A stretch of 64,000 bases of DNA, from the NCBI GenBank assembly GCA_964602985.1, contig CAZRTJ010000005.1:62001-126000 (forward strand), read 5' to 3'. A program made the position numbers and the translations under genes. The stretch's first letter is position 1. The number at the start of each line of letters is the position of its first letter. Source of the stretch: CAYZJB01 sp964602985 (lineage in GTDB: Bacteria > CLD3 > SB21). This document shows, in pieces, positions 35,126 through 44,008 of the stretch. The notes beneath the pieces were generated by a model. It was not told the DNA's origin. It saw only the letters and a list, made by a program, of their open reading frames with translations, and searched no databases.

Positions 35126-36301
35126 TCAGATGCTTTCGACGATGACCGCGCTGGCCTCTCCGCCGCCGATGCAGATCGCCGCCATGCCCGTCTTCTTCTG
35201 ATGACGCCTCATCGCATGGATGAGCGTGGTCAGAATCCGGGCTCCGGAGGCTCCGATCGGATGACCCAGCGCGATCGCGCCGCCGTGCACGTTCAGTTTT
35301 TCCGCCGGGATCTTCAGCTCATGGGCCGCCGCGAGGCTGACGACCGCAAACGCTTCGTTGATTTCGAACAGATCGATACTGTCGATCGATCGACCGGCTT
35401 TCCTCAGGACTTTGTGAATGGCATCGATCGGCGCGGTCGTGAACCATTCCGGTTTTCGCGCGGAGGACGCCTGTGCGACGATTCGGGCGAGAGGCCTGAT
35501 GCCCAGCGAGGATGCGCGATCCGCGCTCATGACGACGAGGGCGGCCGCCCCATCGTTGATGCTGGATGCATTGGCCGCGGTGATGGTTCCGTCCTTCTGA
35601 AAGGCAGGTTTCAAGGTCGGCATTTTTTCAAAGTTGGCTTTCTTGGGGCCCTCGTCTTCCGCGACGGAAATTTCCCCCTTCTTGTCGTGGATCTTCACCG
35701 CGACGATTTCGTTGCCAAATGCGCCGTCTTTTTGTGCTTTTAACGCCCGTTCAAAACTCTGCCTGGCGAAAGCATCCTGGGCTTCCCGCGGCACGTTGCA
35801 CTCCTTGGCGCATAATTCCGCTGCACTGCCCATATGAAAATTGTTGTACACATCCCAGAGACCATCCTTGATCATGCCATCGATCAATTGTCCGTGTCCC
35901 ATCCGGTATCCCGTGCGTGCCTTCTCCAATAGATACGGCACATTGGACATGCTTTCCATTCCCCCGGCAACCACGATATCGGCATCGTCGCACTGAACGG
36001 CTTGGGCCGCGAGCATCACGGCTTTCAGACCGGAACCGCACACTTTGTTCACCGTCAGGCAGGTCACACCTTCCGGAAGACCCGCGAATAGAGCGGCCTG
36101 GCGTGCAGGGGCTTGTCCGAGGCCGGCCGTGAGTACATTCCCCATAATGACTTCGTCGACCAGATCGTTCGCGATGCCGGCCCGCTGGATGGCCTCTCGC
36201 ACGGCAATCGCTCCCAGTTGGGTCGCCGTCAAGCTGCTGAGCGAGCCCTGAAGGACACCAATGGGTGTTCGCACGGCGCTGACAATGACAACTTCTTTCA
36301 T
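35126..36301 (-). CDS. Acetyl-CoA acetyltransferase (thiolase II type)
   Basis: The 391-residue length is that of the acetoacetyl-CoA thiolases (AtoB/Thl). The active-site cysteine is in LTVNKVCGSGLKAVMLA (near residue 89). EINEAFAVVSLAAAHEL, NVHGGAIALGHPIGASG (catalytic His) and the C-terminal CIGGGEASAVIVESI (second Cys) are intact. It condenses or cleaves acetoacetyl-CoA. The start ATG 36301 has AAGGAAA upstream. It lies 23 bp after phoH and so is probably co-transcribed with it, without an obvious functional link. The 15592 thiolase is a separate, longer paralogue. Confidence 0.96.
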   Translation of the reverse strand: MKEVVIVSAVRTPIGVLQGSLSSLTATQLGAIAVREAIQRAGIANDLVDEVIMGNVLTAGLGQAPARQAALFAGLPEGVTCLTVNKVCGSGLKAVMLAAQAVQCDDADIVVAGGMESMSNVPYLLEKARTGYRMGHGQLIDGMIKDGLWDVYNNFHMGSAAELCAKECNVPREAQDAFARQSFERALKAQKDGAFGNEIVAVKIHDKKGEISVAEDEGPKKANFEKMPTLKPAFQKDGTITAANASSINDGAAALVVMSADRASSLGIRPLARIVAQASSARKPEWFTTAPIDAIHKVLRKAGRSIDSIDLFEINEAFAVVSLAAAHELKIPAEKLNVHGGAIALGHPIGASGARILTTLIHAMRRHQKKTGMAAICIGGGEASAVIVESI

Positions 36302-36324
36302 ATCGGTTTCCTTTCTTTCATCGA

Positions 36325-37335
36325 TTATTCGCCGCCGCGTTTCAGCGAAAGCGAAGACGGCGGTTGACCGTGCTGATCGTACGCGTCGATAATGTCGCGC
36401 ACCAGGCGATGACGCACGACGTCCTTTTTATCAAAAGTTACAAAGGCAATCCCGTCGATGCCCTTCAGAATCATCTGGACCTCACGCAAACCCGACGTCA
36501 TGCCGCGTGGCAGATCGCTCTGGGTCGTATCGCCTGTGACGATCGCCCGGGAGTTTGCCCCCAGGCGGGTCAGAAACATCTTCATCTGTGTCGGCGTCGT
36601 GTTTTGCGCTTCGTCCAGGATCACAAATGCGTTATTGAGCGTGCGTCCGCGCATGTAGGCGAGGGGGACGATCTCGATCGCGCCTTGTTGCAGGTATTTT
36701 TCCAAACGACTCGGCGGCAACATGTCGTGCAGTGCATCGTAGAGCGGGCGCAGGTAAGGATCGATCTTATCCCGAAGATCTCCCGGCAGGTACCCCAGAC
36801 TCTCGCCGGTCTCGACGGCCGGCCGACTCAGGACGATTCGATCGATCTCCTTGTTCTTCAGCGCCGACACGGCCAGGGCGACCGCCAGATAAGTCTTGCC
36901 GGTCCCGGCCGGTCCGGTCGCAAAGACAATGTCGTTTTGCCGTGCCTGACGAACGTATTCCCGTTGTCCGTCGGTCTTGACTTCAATGACCTCACGATCG
37001 GTGAACAGGACAACCGAATCCAGATCTTTGTGATGGACCGGTTCTGTTTCTTCCTCCGGCTCCGCCTGACCCATTTTCACCAAACGGATCATCGTCTCCA
37101 CATCCACCCGATCCAAATAGCGCTTCTTGTGGCACAGGAAGATGAGTTCCGTGAACAATTCGTTGATCTTGTCGGCGTCCTCCTGGCGACCGCGAATGTG
37201 GATGGTATCGCCGCGCACAATGATCCGCGCATCAAATTGATTCTCGATCAGTCGCAGATACGAATCATTGGGACCAAGCAGAACAACCGGACTCACCCCT
37301 TTGATTTTGAGGGTTCGATCTGACTTTTCTTCCAA
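36325..37335 (-). CDS. phoH: PhoH-family ATPase
   Basis: The 336-residue protein has an N-terminal KH-like domain (IIVRGDTIHIRGRQEDADKI) and a PhoH ATPase domain. Walker A is ATGPAGTGKTYLAVALA near residue 145 and Walker B is NAFVILDEAQNTTP near 235. VTGDTTQSDLP and FDKKDVVRHRLVRDII follow. PhoH proteins are ATP-binding RNA-associated proteins, often linked to ybeY and RNA turnover. The start is TTG 37335: GGAGG sits five bases upstream and no ATG fits the conserved N-terminus. The stop and the thiolase start are separated by 23 bp. Confidence 0.95.
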   Translation of the reverse strand: MEEKSDRTLKIKGVSPVVLLGPNDSYLRLIENQFDARIIVRGDTIHIRGRQEDADKINELFTELIFLCHKKRYLDRVDVETMIRLVKMGQAEPEEETEPVHHKDLDSVVLFTDREVIEVKTDGQREYVRQARQNDIVFATGPAGTGKTYLAVALAVSALKNKEIDRIVLSRPAVETGESLGYLPGDLRDKIDPYLRPLYDALHDMLPPSRLEKYLQQGAIEIVPLAYMRGRTLNNAFVILDEAQNTTPTQMKMFLTRLGANSRAIVTGDTTQSDLPRGMTSGLREVQMILKGIDGIAFVTFDKKDVVRHRLVRDIIDAYDQHGQPPSSLSLKRGGE

Positions 37336-37353
37336 TCCGACCTCCTTACAAAC

Positions 37354-37390
37354 AAAAAGCTCTCAAATGCACGGCATTTGAGAGCTTTTT
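37354..37390. terminator. Perfect bidirectional intrinsic terminator upstream of phoH
   Basis: AAAAAGCTCTCAAATGC and GCATTTGAGAGCTTTTT form a perfect 17-base-pair stem around the three-base loop ACG, with T or A runs at both ends. It lies 40 bp after the LysM gene stop on the minus strand and 19 bp before the PhoH start. Confidence 0.93.
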
Positions 37391-37430
37391 ATAGTTTCGA
37401 AATCGCAAACGCGAATCACACGACAATAGG

Positions 37431-38279
37431 CTAATCCCTCGGGATAATCAGGATCGTATGCGGGAAGATACGAGAAGCATCTTCACCGATAATGCTCTTG
37501 TTCGCGTTATAGATCTTGACCCAGTTGGAGGGCGAGCCGAAGACCGACGTCGAGATGGACTTCAAATTGTCCCCTCGCTGTACCCAGTATTCGTTGGACT
37601 CCTGCGCCCGTGGGATCACGAATGTCTGATTCGGGAAGATCAAGTCCGGATTCCGAATCTGATCGCGGTTGGCGCTGTAGATCTTCATCCACTGGAACGG
37701 ATCCGCATAAATATCTTTTTTACCCGAAATTCTCCACAAGTAATCTCCGAGCGCCACGGAGTACGAGTCGTGACGAGGCTTGGGCGGAACATAGTTCTTC
37801 CCGCGCTGAATCAACTGCTCGCATCGATTGGAGAGATCGTTGACCTTGTTGAAAATCTCCGTCAACGCATACCGGCGATCCTTCTTGTTGGCATCGACTT
37901 CACCTTTCAGGGCCTCCAATTCGCTCACAATCTTGCTCAGCGATTCGTCGCTCTGACGCGCATAGTCCCCAATGCGCTGTTCCAAAGCGGACAGTTTGGA
38001 TTTCATCTCATCCACGCCGGCCTTGTCAGTTCCGACGGCTGCGTAGATTTCATTCCACAAATCCTCTGCTTCTTTGTCGAGTTTCGTTCCCTCGTCTTTC
38101 AGACCGGTGATATCCTTGTTCAAGCTATCGACGGTCTTCTGGAGACCGCCCAGTTGCTGGTCGAGACCGTTCATCTCATTTTGCCAGTCCTCTTTCTTCA
38201 TCTTGACCTCTTCCTGAGCGAAGGAAGCGCCCGTAAAGATCACCAGCATCAATCCCGCGATAATCCAATTGAGTTTCAT
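37431..38279 (-). CDS. Secreted coiled-coil protein with two C-terminal LysM domains
   Basis: The 282-residue product has a signal peptide ending FAQ (MKLNWIIAGLMLVIFTGASFA). Residues 25-160 form a long coiled coil (for example LDQQLGGLQKTVDSLNKDITGLKDEG, LSALEQRIGDYARQ). Two LysM-like modules follow: YSVALGDYLWRISGKKDIYADPFQWMKIY with NPDLIFPNQTFVIP, and YWVQRGDNLKSISTSVFGSP with FPHTILIIPRD. LysM binds peptidoglycan or chitin, so it probably bridges the cell wall. The ATG at 38279 is preferred over 38288, because GGAG is ten bases upstream of it. It follows a small lipoprotein by 15-21 bp. Confidence 0.9.
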   Translation of the reverse strand: MKLNWIIAGLMLVIFTGASFAQEEVKMKKEDWQNEMNGLDQQLGGLQKTVDSLNKDITGLKDEGTKLDKEAEDLWNEIYAAVGTDKAGVDEMKSKLSALEQRIGDYARQSDESLSKIVSELEALKGEVDANKKDRRYALTEIFNKVNDLSNRCEQLIQRGKNYVPPKPRHDSYSVALGDYLWRISGKKDIYADPFQWMKIYSANRDQIRNPDLIFPNQTFVIPRAQESNEYWVQRGDNLKSISTSVFGSPSNWVKIYNANKSIIGEDASRIFPHTILIIPRD

Positions 38280-38300
38280 ATCATTCATTCTCCGTATGCG

Positions 38301-38585
38301 TTACTGACCTTGGTTGGACTTTTCGATTTCTTGCAAGCGCTGCAGGACCAATTCCTTTTCCTTCTTGGCCTGATCGAGTTTTTGGCGCTTCTGCTGGACA
38401 TCTTGTTCAGCCTTCTTGCGGTCGTTGGTCAGCGTTGTGATCTGGTTTTCCATCGACTTCACCTTCGCACGCCGCTCATCCAGCTGGGTCAACTCCTCTT
38501 TCGAGGCGTACGAGGTGCAACTCGCGACCAGCGCCATGCTCATGAATCCACATGTCATCAGCATGCGTCGGAATGTTAAGTTCAT
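38301..38585 (-). CDS. Small coiled-coil lipoprotein
   Basis: The 94-residue product has a lipoprotein signal (MLMTCGFMSMALVASCTS) with the lipobox VASC. The mature protein is an almost continuous charged helix (KKAEQDVQQKRQKLDQAKKEKE), a single coiled coil similar in style to murein-lipoprotein-like envelope anchors. ATG 38585 has a near-ideal AAGGAGGAA upstream. It lies directly before the LysM coiled-coil gene, so the two may form an envelope-spacing pair. The exact partner is unknown. Confidence 0.82.
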   Translation of the reverse strand: MNLTFRRMLMTCGFMSMALVASCTSYASKEELTQLDERRAKVKSMENQITTLTNDRKKAEQDVQQKRQKLDQAKKEKELVLQRLQEIEKSNQGQ

Positions 38586-38649
38586 AGTTCCTCCTTATGT
38601 GGTATTATATCTGTATGACGCAAGGATAGATTAATACTAACTTTAGCCT

Positions 38650-38678
38650 AAGTTAATGGCGAATGCCGTATTTGTCAA
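38650..38678 (-). promoter_or_regulatory. Candidate sigma-70-like promoter for the lipoprotein/LysM operon
   Basis: On the minus strand TTGACA (38673-38678) is separated by 17 bases from TAACTT (38650-38655), 65 bases upstream of the ATG at 38585. A second TATAAT at 38604-38609 is closer but lacks a -35. FCB phyla often use a different -7 element, so this is tentative. Confidence 0.4.
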
Positions 38679-38736
38679 TCAAAATTTTGAAAAATAACAG
38701 GTTACCTGTCCAGTACCGGATGTGCGAACCGCGGAC

Positions 38737-38934
38737 CTATCTGTACTTGAAGTCCAGGACATTCTTGCTTCCACATCCAACACAGTAGAATTGCGGATAC
38801 TCAGAAAGATAATCGACGCTCACATCGTTGACCCGCTGACACTTGATGCACCAATACCGCAGGGCCAGACGTTTCCCCCACACAGTCACGACGGATCTCC
38901 AGAATCTCACACGAAAAGGAGTCCTGGCCAACAT
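38737..38934 (-). CDS. Small zinc-ribbon protein
   Basis: The 65-residue product has four cysteines in two knuckles (CIKC and CVGC) separated by about 18 residues, the pattern of a zinc ribbon. The N-terminal third is basic (RTPFRVRFWRSVV, GKRLALRYW). Its ATG at 38934 overlaps the TGA of the M1 peptidase (TGATG), so it appears translationally coupled to it. A longer reading frame in this phase is open upstream but lies inside the peptidase gene. No known family was recognised. Confidence 0.65.
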   Translation of the reverse strand: MLARTPFRVRFWRSVVTVWGKRLALRYWCIKCQRVNDVSVDYLSEYPQFYCVGCGSKNVLDFKYR

Positions 38935-41879
38935 CAGCGGTTTCCTTCCAAACCCACGACCCATCGCAATTTCCAATGCGATTCGCCCGGGCCATTCCGA
39001 TCCGGATGGGACACCCAGAAGGGAAATTCTGCGCGTACTCGATATGTACCGACCCACGCCGGCACGAGGGGAATTCGATAGGTCAATCCCACTCCCGCAT
39101 CCTGCAGAAAGGAACGACGAAAAATGGCGGCATCGGCAAACAGAAAGGGTTGCGACTCCGTGAGCAGTAGAACGGAAGTCTTGAGGATGGACTTGAATGG
39201 GTTGGACGTTGCGATCTCTCCGTTCACCGCGCCAAGCCACGTCGTTTGGAGGTTCGCTGTGTGATATCCGCTCAGACTTCCCTGCCCGTCCATGTACCAA
39301 TGACGCTGGCCTCGGTTCAACCACAACCGATCCGGTACTGTGCCGCGTGACCGGTAGAACGGACTTGCGAATTGTTCGCGCGGAGAGGCGCCGCTGACGT
39401 AGAAGCGATCTTGGATGGGAATTTCTCCAAACGCAGCTCCCCCAAAAGCCCGAAGGGACGATTTGATGTGCCGGCCGCCCCCCGGGAGCGGGATCCTTGC
39501 CTCCCCTGTCATTTTCCAAAAAACCGACCGCGTGGATGGCAAGGGCAATTCCGCAGAGACCGACCATCTCGACCGGGCCGATCGTTTCCACGTCACTACC
39601 AGACGTGAGGTGCGCTCCGAATTCCAGTTTGAGCCGATTGGCAAATACCCGGGCTCATCGAGGTCGTCAAACTGGATCTCCGCGGACAAATCATGAATGG
39701 GAGAACTACGGAAGGTCGAGCCGTAGATTGTCTTCGAAACTCCGGTCCCGACATGTCGGCGGCCCTCCAGGCGGTATGCGTTTCCATATACCATCGTCTG
39801 CCTACCCCACGAATACACCGGTGTCGAATAGTGAAGTTCAAAGTCTGGTTTTTGAGAAGAAACTCCGTAGTACACACCAGCCCGCAAAGCATGATCCTTT
39901 TCGTCATAGCGGCCGCGCGACTTCCAACCGATGCGAAGCCGATCGAGTCGATTGTACCAAATGGACGGACGATGTTCGATGATATAACTCTCGATCGTCG
40001 CGGGGTATCGCACGGGCATCTGCCAATGGACGTCGAAGGGAACGTATGATGAATTGTTCAGCCGGTTCGTCTCGGGCAGTCGCTGGGTCGTGTCGATGCG
40101 AACCTCCGAGACCGGTTCGTCCACAGGGATGAGAAACGCTCTGGAAGATTCATTTTGATCCCACTCATCGAGGACACGCAATCCGGAAGGGACCGGATGC
40201 GTGCGGTGCAGAGGGACACGGAATCCGTACGTCAGGCCGGAACGACCACGAACATACACATCGACGGGCATTCGCAAATCCCCTCGCCGCGCGACCTGTA
40301 CACGCACGTTCGGACCGGACGTGGATACGGAGGACAACTCGTAATCGCACGTCTGGGTCGTACGAAGCCACGACTCGAACATCCATTCCAGATTCGAATT
40401 CAACCGACGTTCAAAAAAACTCCGCATCGTTTTGAGCGACACGTGACGACATCTGTACTCTGCAAAAAACTCTCTCATGCACTGATCCAGCGTGTCCCGT
40501 CCGAGCAAGTACTCCATCGCATTCATGAAGATCTGGCCTTTGTAATACGCACCGTACGAATACGACTCATCCGTCGCAAAGCTGTCGGCATGCGTCGTCG
40601 CGGGCTCTTCAAATCCTCCTTTGGCCCACTGCCGGTATCCGGTTATGGTTTTCACAAAAGCATCCTCTTTCGGAAAATGCTTCTTCTGGAAATCGCCCTC
40701 GTATTCCGACATGGCATAATTCCCAAACACGTGCTCCATGATCCGGGTCGTGTAGTACGAGGTAATGCCTTCATCAAACCAGGCGTCTTTCAGTTCGTTA
40801 TTCGCCAGCATGCCTTGAAACCAGTTATGCACGATCTCGTGAGCCATGACACTGGCAAGCGAGAATTCGCCACGATTACCCGTGATGAACGTGAGCGTTG
40901 GATATTCCATGCCCCCGTCGCCGCCCTGGGCCACCGTCAGAATCGGATACGGGTAAGCTCCGACGTGATCTCTCATGTAGTGGAGAATCTTCGTTGCAAA
41001 TTCACCGGCGCGTGACCACTTCCCGGCCACCTCGGCGGTATGCAGGAGCCGGACCGTCGTGCCGTCCACGTCGATCTCACGGACGAGGTACTGAGGGTCG
41101 GATCCCCACGCGAAGTCATGAACCGGGCTGGCCGTGTAAGTGTACGTCCGCGTCTGCACGGAATCCTGAATCTTCAACTGATCGGACCAGAAGCCCAAAA
41201 TCCGATTCAGTCTGTCCAGCGCATCCGATCCACCGGACGGCCAGCCGGTCGCGCCGACCACGTACGGGGCAGGAACGGTGATCGACACGTCAAACGATCC
41301 AAATTCTCCGTAAAATTCCCTCGCCAGATACGGTTCGCGGTGCCAACCCTCCTCGTCGTACGCGCAAATCCTGGGATACCATTGCGCCATGGTGTATTCA
41401 ATCCCCTCCCGGCTAACCCATCCCATCCTGCGAATCAGCGCCGGAACCTGAACCGCAAAATCCAGTTCGACGGTGACCGAATCGTCCGGTAACAGATTGT
41501 GAGTCAATGGCACTGTGAGAATCGTTCCGGAAGTCCGGAAGGGAAGGGATTGTCCATCTGCGAGGCGCGCGGAAGTGACAATGTTCTTTCCATGAAGCGC
41601 CTCGGGGAGGGCATCGATCACGCTCCGGCCGTATCGACGGATTTGGTAGCGGTGCATGTCGCTGTTCCGTTGGAAGGCGTTGACGTAGAGGTGGAAATGC
41701 AGTTCGCGCAATGTGTCCGGTGAATGATTGATGTAGGTCAGTCGCTCAATTCCCAGGACGAGGCGATGCGCCGGAAAAAGCCGACAGGCAATGGTCGTTC
41801 GAACTTCCTGCTGCCAGTCCGACTGTGCCACAAGATAATTTCCCGTAAACACGAGAAGCGACAACACCCCGCGCGTCAT
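38934..41879 (-). CDS. M1-family metallopeptidase with long C-terminal outer-membrane-barrel-like region
   Basis: The 981-residue protein has a signal peptide ending VAQ. The N-terminal 560 residues form an M1 (gluzincin) aminopeptidase: GGMEYPTLTFITG in place of GxMEN, the zinc motif MAHEIVHNWFQG (near residue 345) and AWFDEGITSYY with the third ligand. SYSYGAYYKGQIFMNAMEYLLG follows. The C-terminal 300 or more residues lack peptidase motifs and instead alternate strands ending in aromatic or Arg/Gly-rich turns (YMDGQGSLSGYHTANLQTTWLG, DAGVGLTYRIPLV, VRAEFPFWVS). This resembles an outer-membrane barrel or beta-rich surface domain. It may display the peptidase on the cell surface. The zinc-ribbon gene follows with overlapping codons. 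Confidence 0.9.
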   Translation of the reverse strand: MTRGVLSLLVFTGNYLVAQSDWQQEVRTTIACRLFPAHRLVLGIERLTYINHSPDTLRELHFHLYVNAFQRNSDMHRYQIRRYGRSVIDALPEALHGKNIVTSARLADGQSLPFRTSGTILTVPLTHNLLPDDSVTVELDFAVQVPALIRRMGWVSREGIEYTMAQWYPRICAYDEEGWHREPYLAREFYGEFGSFDVSITVPAPYVVGATGWPSGGSDALDRLNRILGFWSDQLKIQDSVQTRTYTYTASPVHDFAWGSDPQYLVREIDVDGTTVRLLHTAEVAGKWSRAGEFATKILHYMRDHVGAYPYPILTVAQGGDGGMEYPTLTFITGNRGEFSLASVMAHEIVHNWFQGMLANNELKDAWFDEGITSYYTTRIMEHVFGNYAMSEYEGDFQKKHFPKEDAFVKTITGYRQWAKGGFEEPATTHADSFATDESYSYGAYYKGQIFMNAMEYLLGRDTLDQCMREFFAEYRCRHVSLKTMRSFFERRLNSNLEWMFESWLRTTQTCDYELSSVSTSGPNVRVQVARRGDLRMPVDVYVRGRSGLTYGFRVPLHRTHPVPSGLRVLDEWDQNESSRAFLIPVDEPVSEVRIDTTQRLPETNRLNNSSYVPFDVHWQMPVRYPATIESYIIEHRPSIWYNRLDRLRIGWKSRGRYDEKDHALRAGVYYGVSSQKPDFELHYSTPVYSWGRQTMVYGNAYRLEGRRHVGTGVSKTIYGSTFRSSPIHDLSAEIQFDDLDEPGYLPIGSNWNSERTSRLVVTWKRSARSRWSVSAELPLPSTRSVFWKMTGEARIPLPGGGRHIKSSLRAFGGAAFGEIPIQDRFYVSGASPREQFASPFYRSRGTVPDRLWLNRGQRHWYMDGQGSLSGYHTANLQTTWLGAVNGEIATSNPFKSILKTSVLLLTESQPFLFADAAIFRRSFLQDAGVGLTYRIPLVPAWVGTYRVRAEFPFWVSHPDRNGPGESHWKLRWVVGLEGNR

Positions 41880-41925
41880 CAGGCCAAGCGCAGATTGTCT
41901 GTAAAACCGTTCTGAATGCGGCGCT

Positions 41926-43998
41926 TCATCGAAGCTTCAGCGCTCCGGACTCCACGGCCGCATCCAGCAAACGGGTCACGTCATCCAGGGTAACGGATCC
42001 ATAATACCATTCTCCCTCACTGATCGACTCCGCACGGACGGCTTTGTAAATTTCGTAATACGATCGTTTTCCGTCGACAAAATTAAAGACCTCCTGCCTC
42101 ATGATCGGATGCAACTTGGTTTCGACCGCGAGACGCTGACGAGCGGCGAAGTAGTCTTTCAAGGAGCTCGAATTCGACGGGATCTTGCGCGCGGCTAGCT
42201 CCTCCTCTTTCGTCGGTTTCCAGGGCTGATTGCTCGCACGACGGATAAAGACCAGCGCATCGTCATGTTGCTTTTGGAGATGCGCACGCACATCCGCGAT
42301 TCGCTTATTGAAATCGCGGTCATTGACCGAAAATACCTGCGTGGACTCGATGGCCCGGAGACCGCGTTGCAGTGCCTGTTCCACGAGTAACTCCGCGTCC
42401 CGGATCGAGGCGGGATTTCGCACGATCATCTGAAGCGCGGTCTGCACGTCTCGACTGAAATGACGCGTGGCCTGTCCGTGGGTCACGGCCAGGATCATGG
42501 GAGCCTGTGTCCCATCCGCGCGTCCGAGGACGTACGCGAGCGAGGCGATGATAAATGCGTTTCGCTCCAACTGCGTCGCGTCGATCTGCCACAGATCGTC
42601 GTCCGACGAATGAATGTACGAGTCATCCCAGTTGATCAAAGCCACAGCCGGCACCCCGATAATACCCTCGACGAAACACATGTTATCGGATGATCCAAAG
42701 TACGGAACGAAGGCGGCCGTGTATCCTTCCCGCGTACCCCGCGTCGCATAGATCGGCCTAGTGAACGGGCGCGGAAAGCCTCCCGAACGACTGGCGGCCA
42801 GAAAGGCCGTGTTCGTTTGGATCACATACATCCCGATGTCTTCGAAAAGCGCATCCAGATAGGAGCGTCGGCTGTGCGGCGCGTAAATCAGATGCTGCAC
42901 ACGACTCCCGGCGGACAGACGAGCGCCCACCATATCCTGGTGGAGATTGACGAGGAATTTCTTCGGTTCATCCGGATGCTCTTTGAACCACTCGTATTCC
43001 GAATAGATTTCGTCGGTCCACCAAAATCGGATGTCGCGCAACGGGCGCTGCATTTTGCCCTCCTCGATCAGTTTCTTCATCGTGCGGCCGATCTCGAGGA
43101 TATTTCCGCAGCCGCTGCCGTCGTCATTGGCGGAACCTTGTTCCTCCTGGAGGTGCGCGGTCAGGACAATCTGTTGGTCATGGTATTTTGTGCCACGGAT
43201 CCACGCTTCGACAAATCCCGTTCGTCCGGGAGTGGCCGAAACTTCTGTTTCGATTCTGGCGCGCACGACCACTCGCCCCCCGCGGACCTTTTTCCCCATG
43301 GCAAAAAAGTCTTTCGTTTCGTCGCTGTGCAGAAATTCCCGAAGGGTGTTCCCAAGTCGCGGGGAAATAGAAAAGGCAAACGTGGGTCGAGTGGAGTCGT
43401 ACGGGATGCGTGTCCACGCTATCTGGTCCGGAAAATCCAACGGGGAGCGACCCTCGCTGGTTTCATACGAGATGACGCCGATGGCCCCTTGTTTCCATAC
43501 CGCCCGCCGAACCGCGCCGAATGCGCTCCGGCTGGTCAGTACGATCTTGCCGCGGAGGTCTGTGTCCATCCGGTTCCCGGCCTCTTCATCTCCGATCCAC
43601 ACCACTTCCGCCGTGGTATCGGCGCTGGAACTGCCATCTGCGAGGATCGTCGCATGATCGCCCAGGTCGGCGAGCTTCACCTCCATCGGTTCGACCATCC
43701 ACAATTCGGCTCGGCGCGCCGTGTAGTTGGGATGATTGAGTCTTTGTTCGATGAACTGTACGTCTTCGAGTCCGGCGGATTTGGCGGACTCCATGATGTA
43801 GTCGGCGGCCTTGAAATATCCGTCCATGCCGGAATCTCGATGCCAACGGGACAGCACGCGAATGTGTTCAAACGAACGATCGCCGGAGAGTTCATTCACC
43901 AGCATGTTGATTTCGTCGTTGTTGAGAAGTGCGGTCGACTGGGCCCACAGTCCCGCCGACAAGGACAGCCACAAACAAAGGCATGAGAGGAAGCGCAT
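41926..43998 (-). CDS. M28-family (PA-domain) peptidase-like protein
   Basis: The 690-residue product has a signal peptide ending LWAQ. An N-terminal M28-like helical part and a PA-type insert precede the metallo-domain, whose metal positions appear as TAHLQEEQGSANDDGSGCG, FWWTDEIYSEYEW, NLHQDMVGA and SYIHSSDDD. Compared with M28 aminopeptidases, the residue after the first ligand (normally Asp) is Gln and the catalytic Glu of the EE pair is Asp. The C-terminal 200 residues form an extra domain with KRSYYEIYKAVRAESISEGEWYYG. ATG 43998 has AGGAGATC upstream. It lies 47 bp downstream of TerC in transcription order and 46 bp upstream of the M1 gene. Confidence 0.87.
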   Translation of the reverse strand: MRFLSCLCLWLSLSAGLWAQSTALLNNDEINMLVNELSGDRSFEHIRVLSRWHRDSGMDGYFKAADYIMESAKSAGLEDVQFIEQRLNHPNYTARRAELWMVEPMEVKLADLGDHATILADGSSSADTTAEVVWIGDEEAGNRMDTDLRGKIVLTSRSAFGAVRRAVWKQGAIGVISYETSEGRSPLDFPDQIAWTRIPYDSTRPTFAFSISPRLGNTLREFLHSDETKDFFAMGKKVRGGRVVVRARIETEVSATPGRTGFVEAWIRGTKYHDQQIVLTAHLQEEQGSANDDGSGCGNILEIGRTMKKLIEEGKMQRPLRDIRFWWTDEIYSEYEWFKEHPDEPKKFLVNLHQDMVGARLSAGSRVQHLIYAPHSRRSYLDALFEDIGMYVIQTNTAFLAASRSGGFPRPFTRPIYATRGTREGYTAAFVPYFGSSDNMCFVEGIIGVPAVALINWDDSYIHSSDDDLWQIDATQLERNAFIIASLAYVLGRADGTQAPMILAVTHGQATRHFSRDVQTALQMIVRNPASIRDAELLVEQALQRGLRAIESTQVFSVNDRDFNKRIADVRAHLQKQHDDALVFIRRASNQPWKPTKEEELAARKIPSNSSSLKDYFAARQRLAVETKLHPIMRQEVFNFVDGKRSYYEIYKAVRAESISEGEWYYGSVTLDDVTRLLDAAVESGALKLR

Positions 43999-44008
43999 AC
44001 GATCTCCT

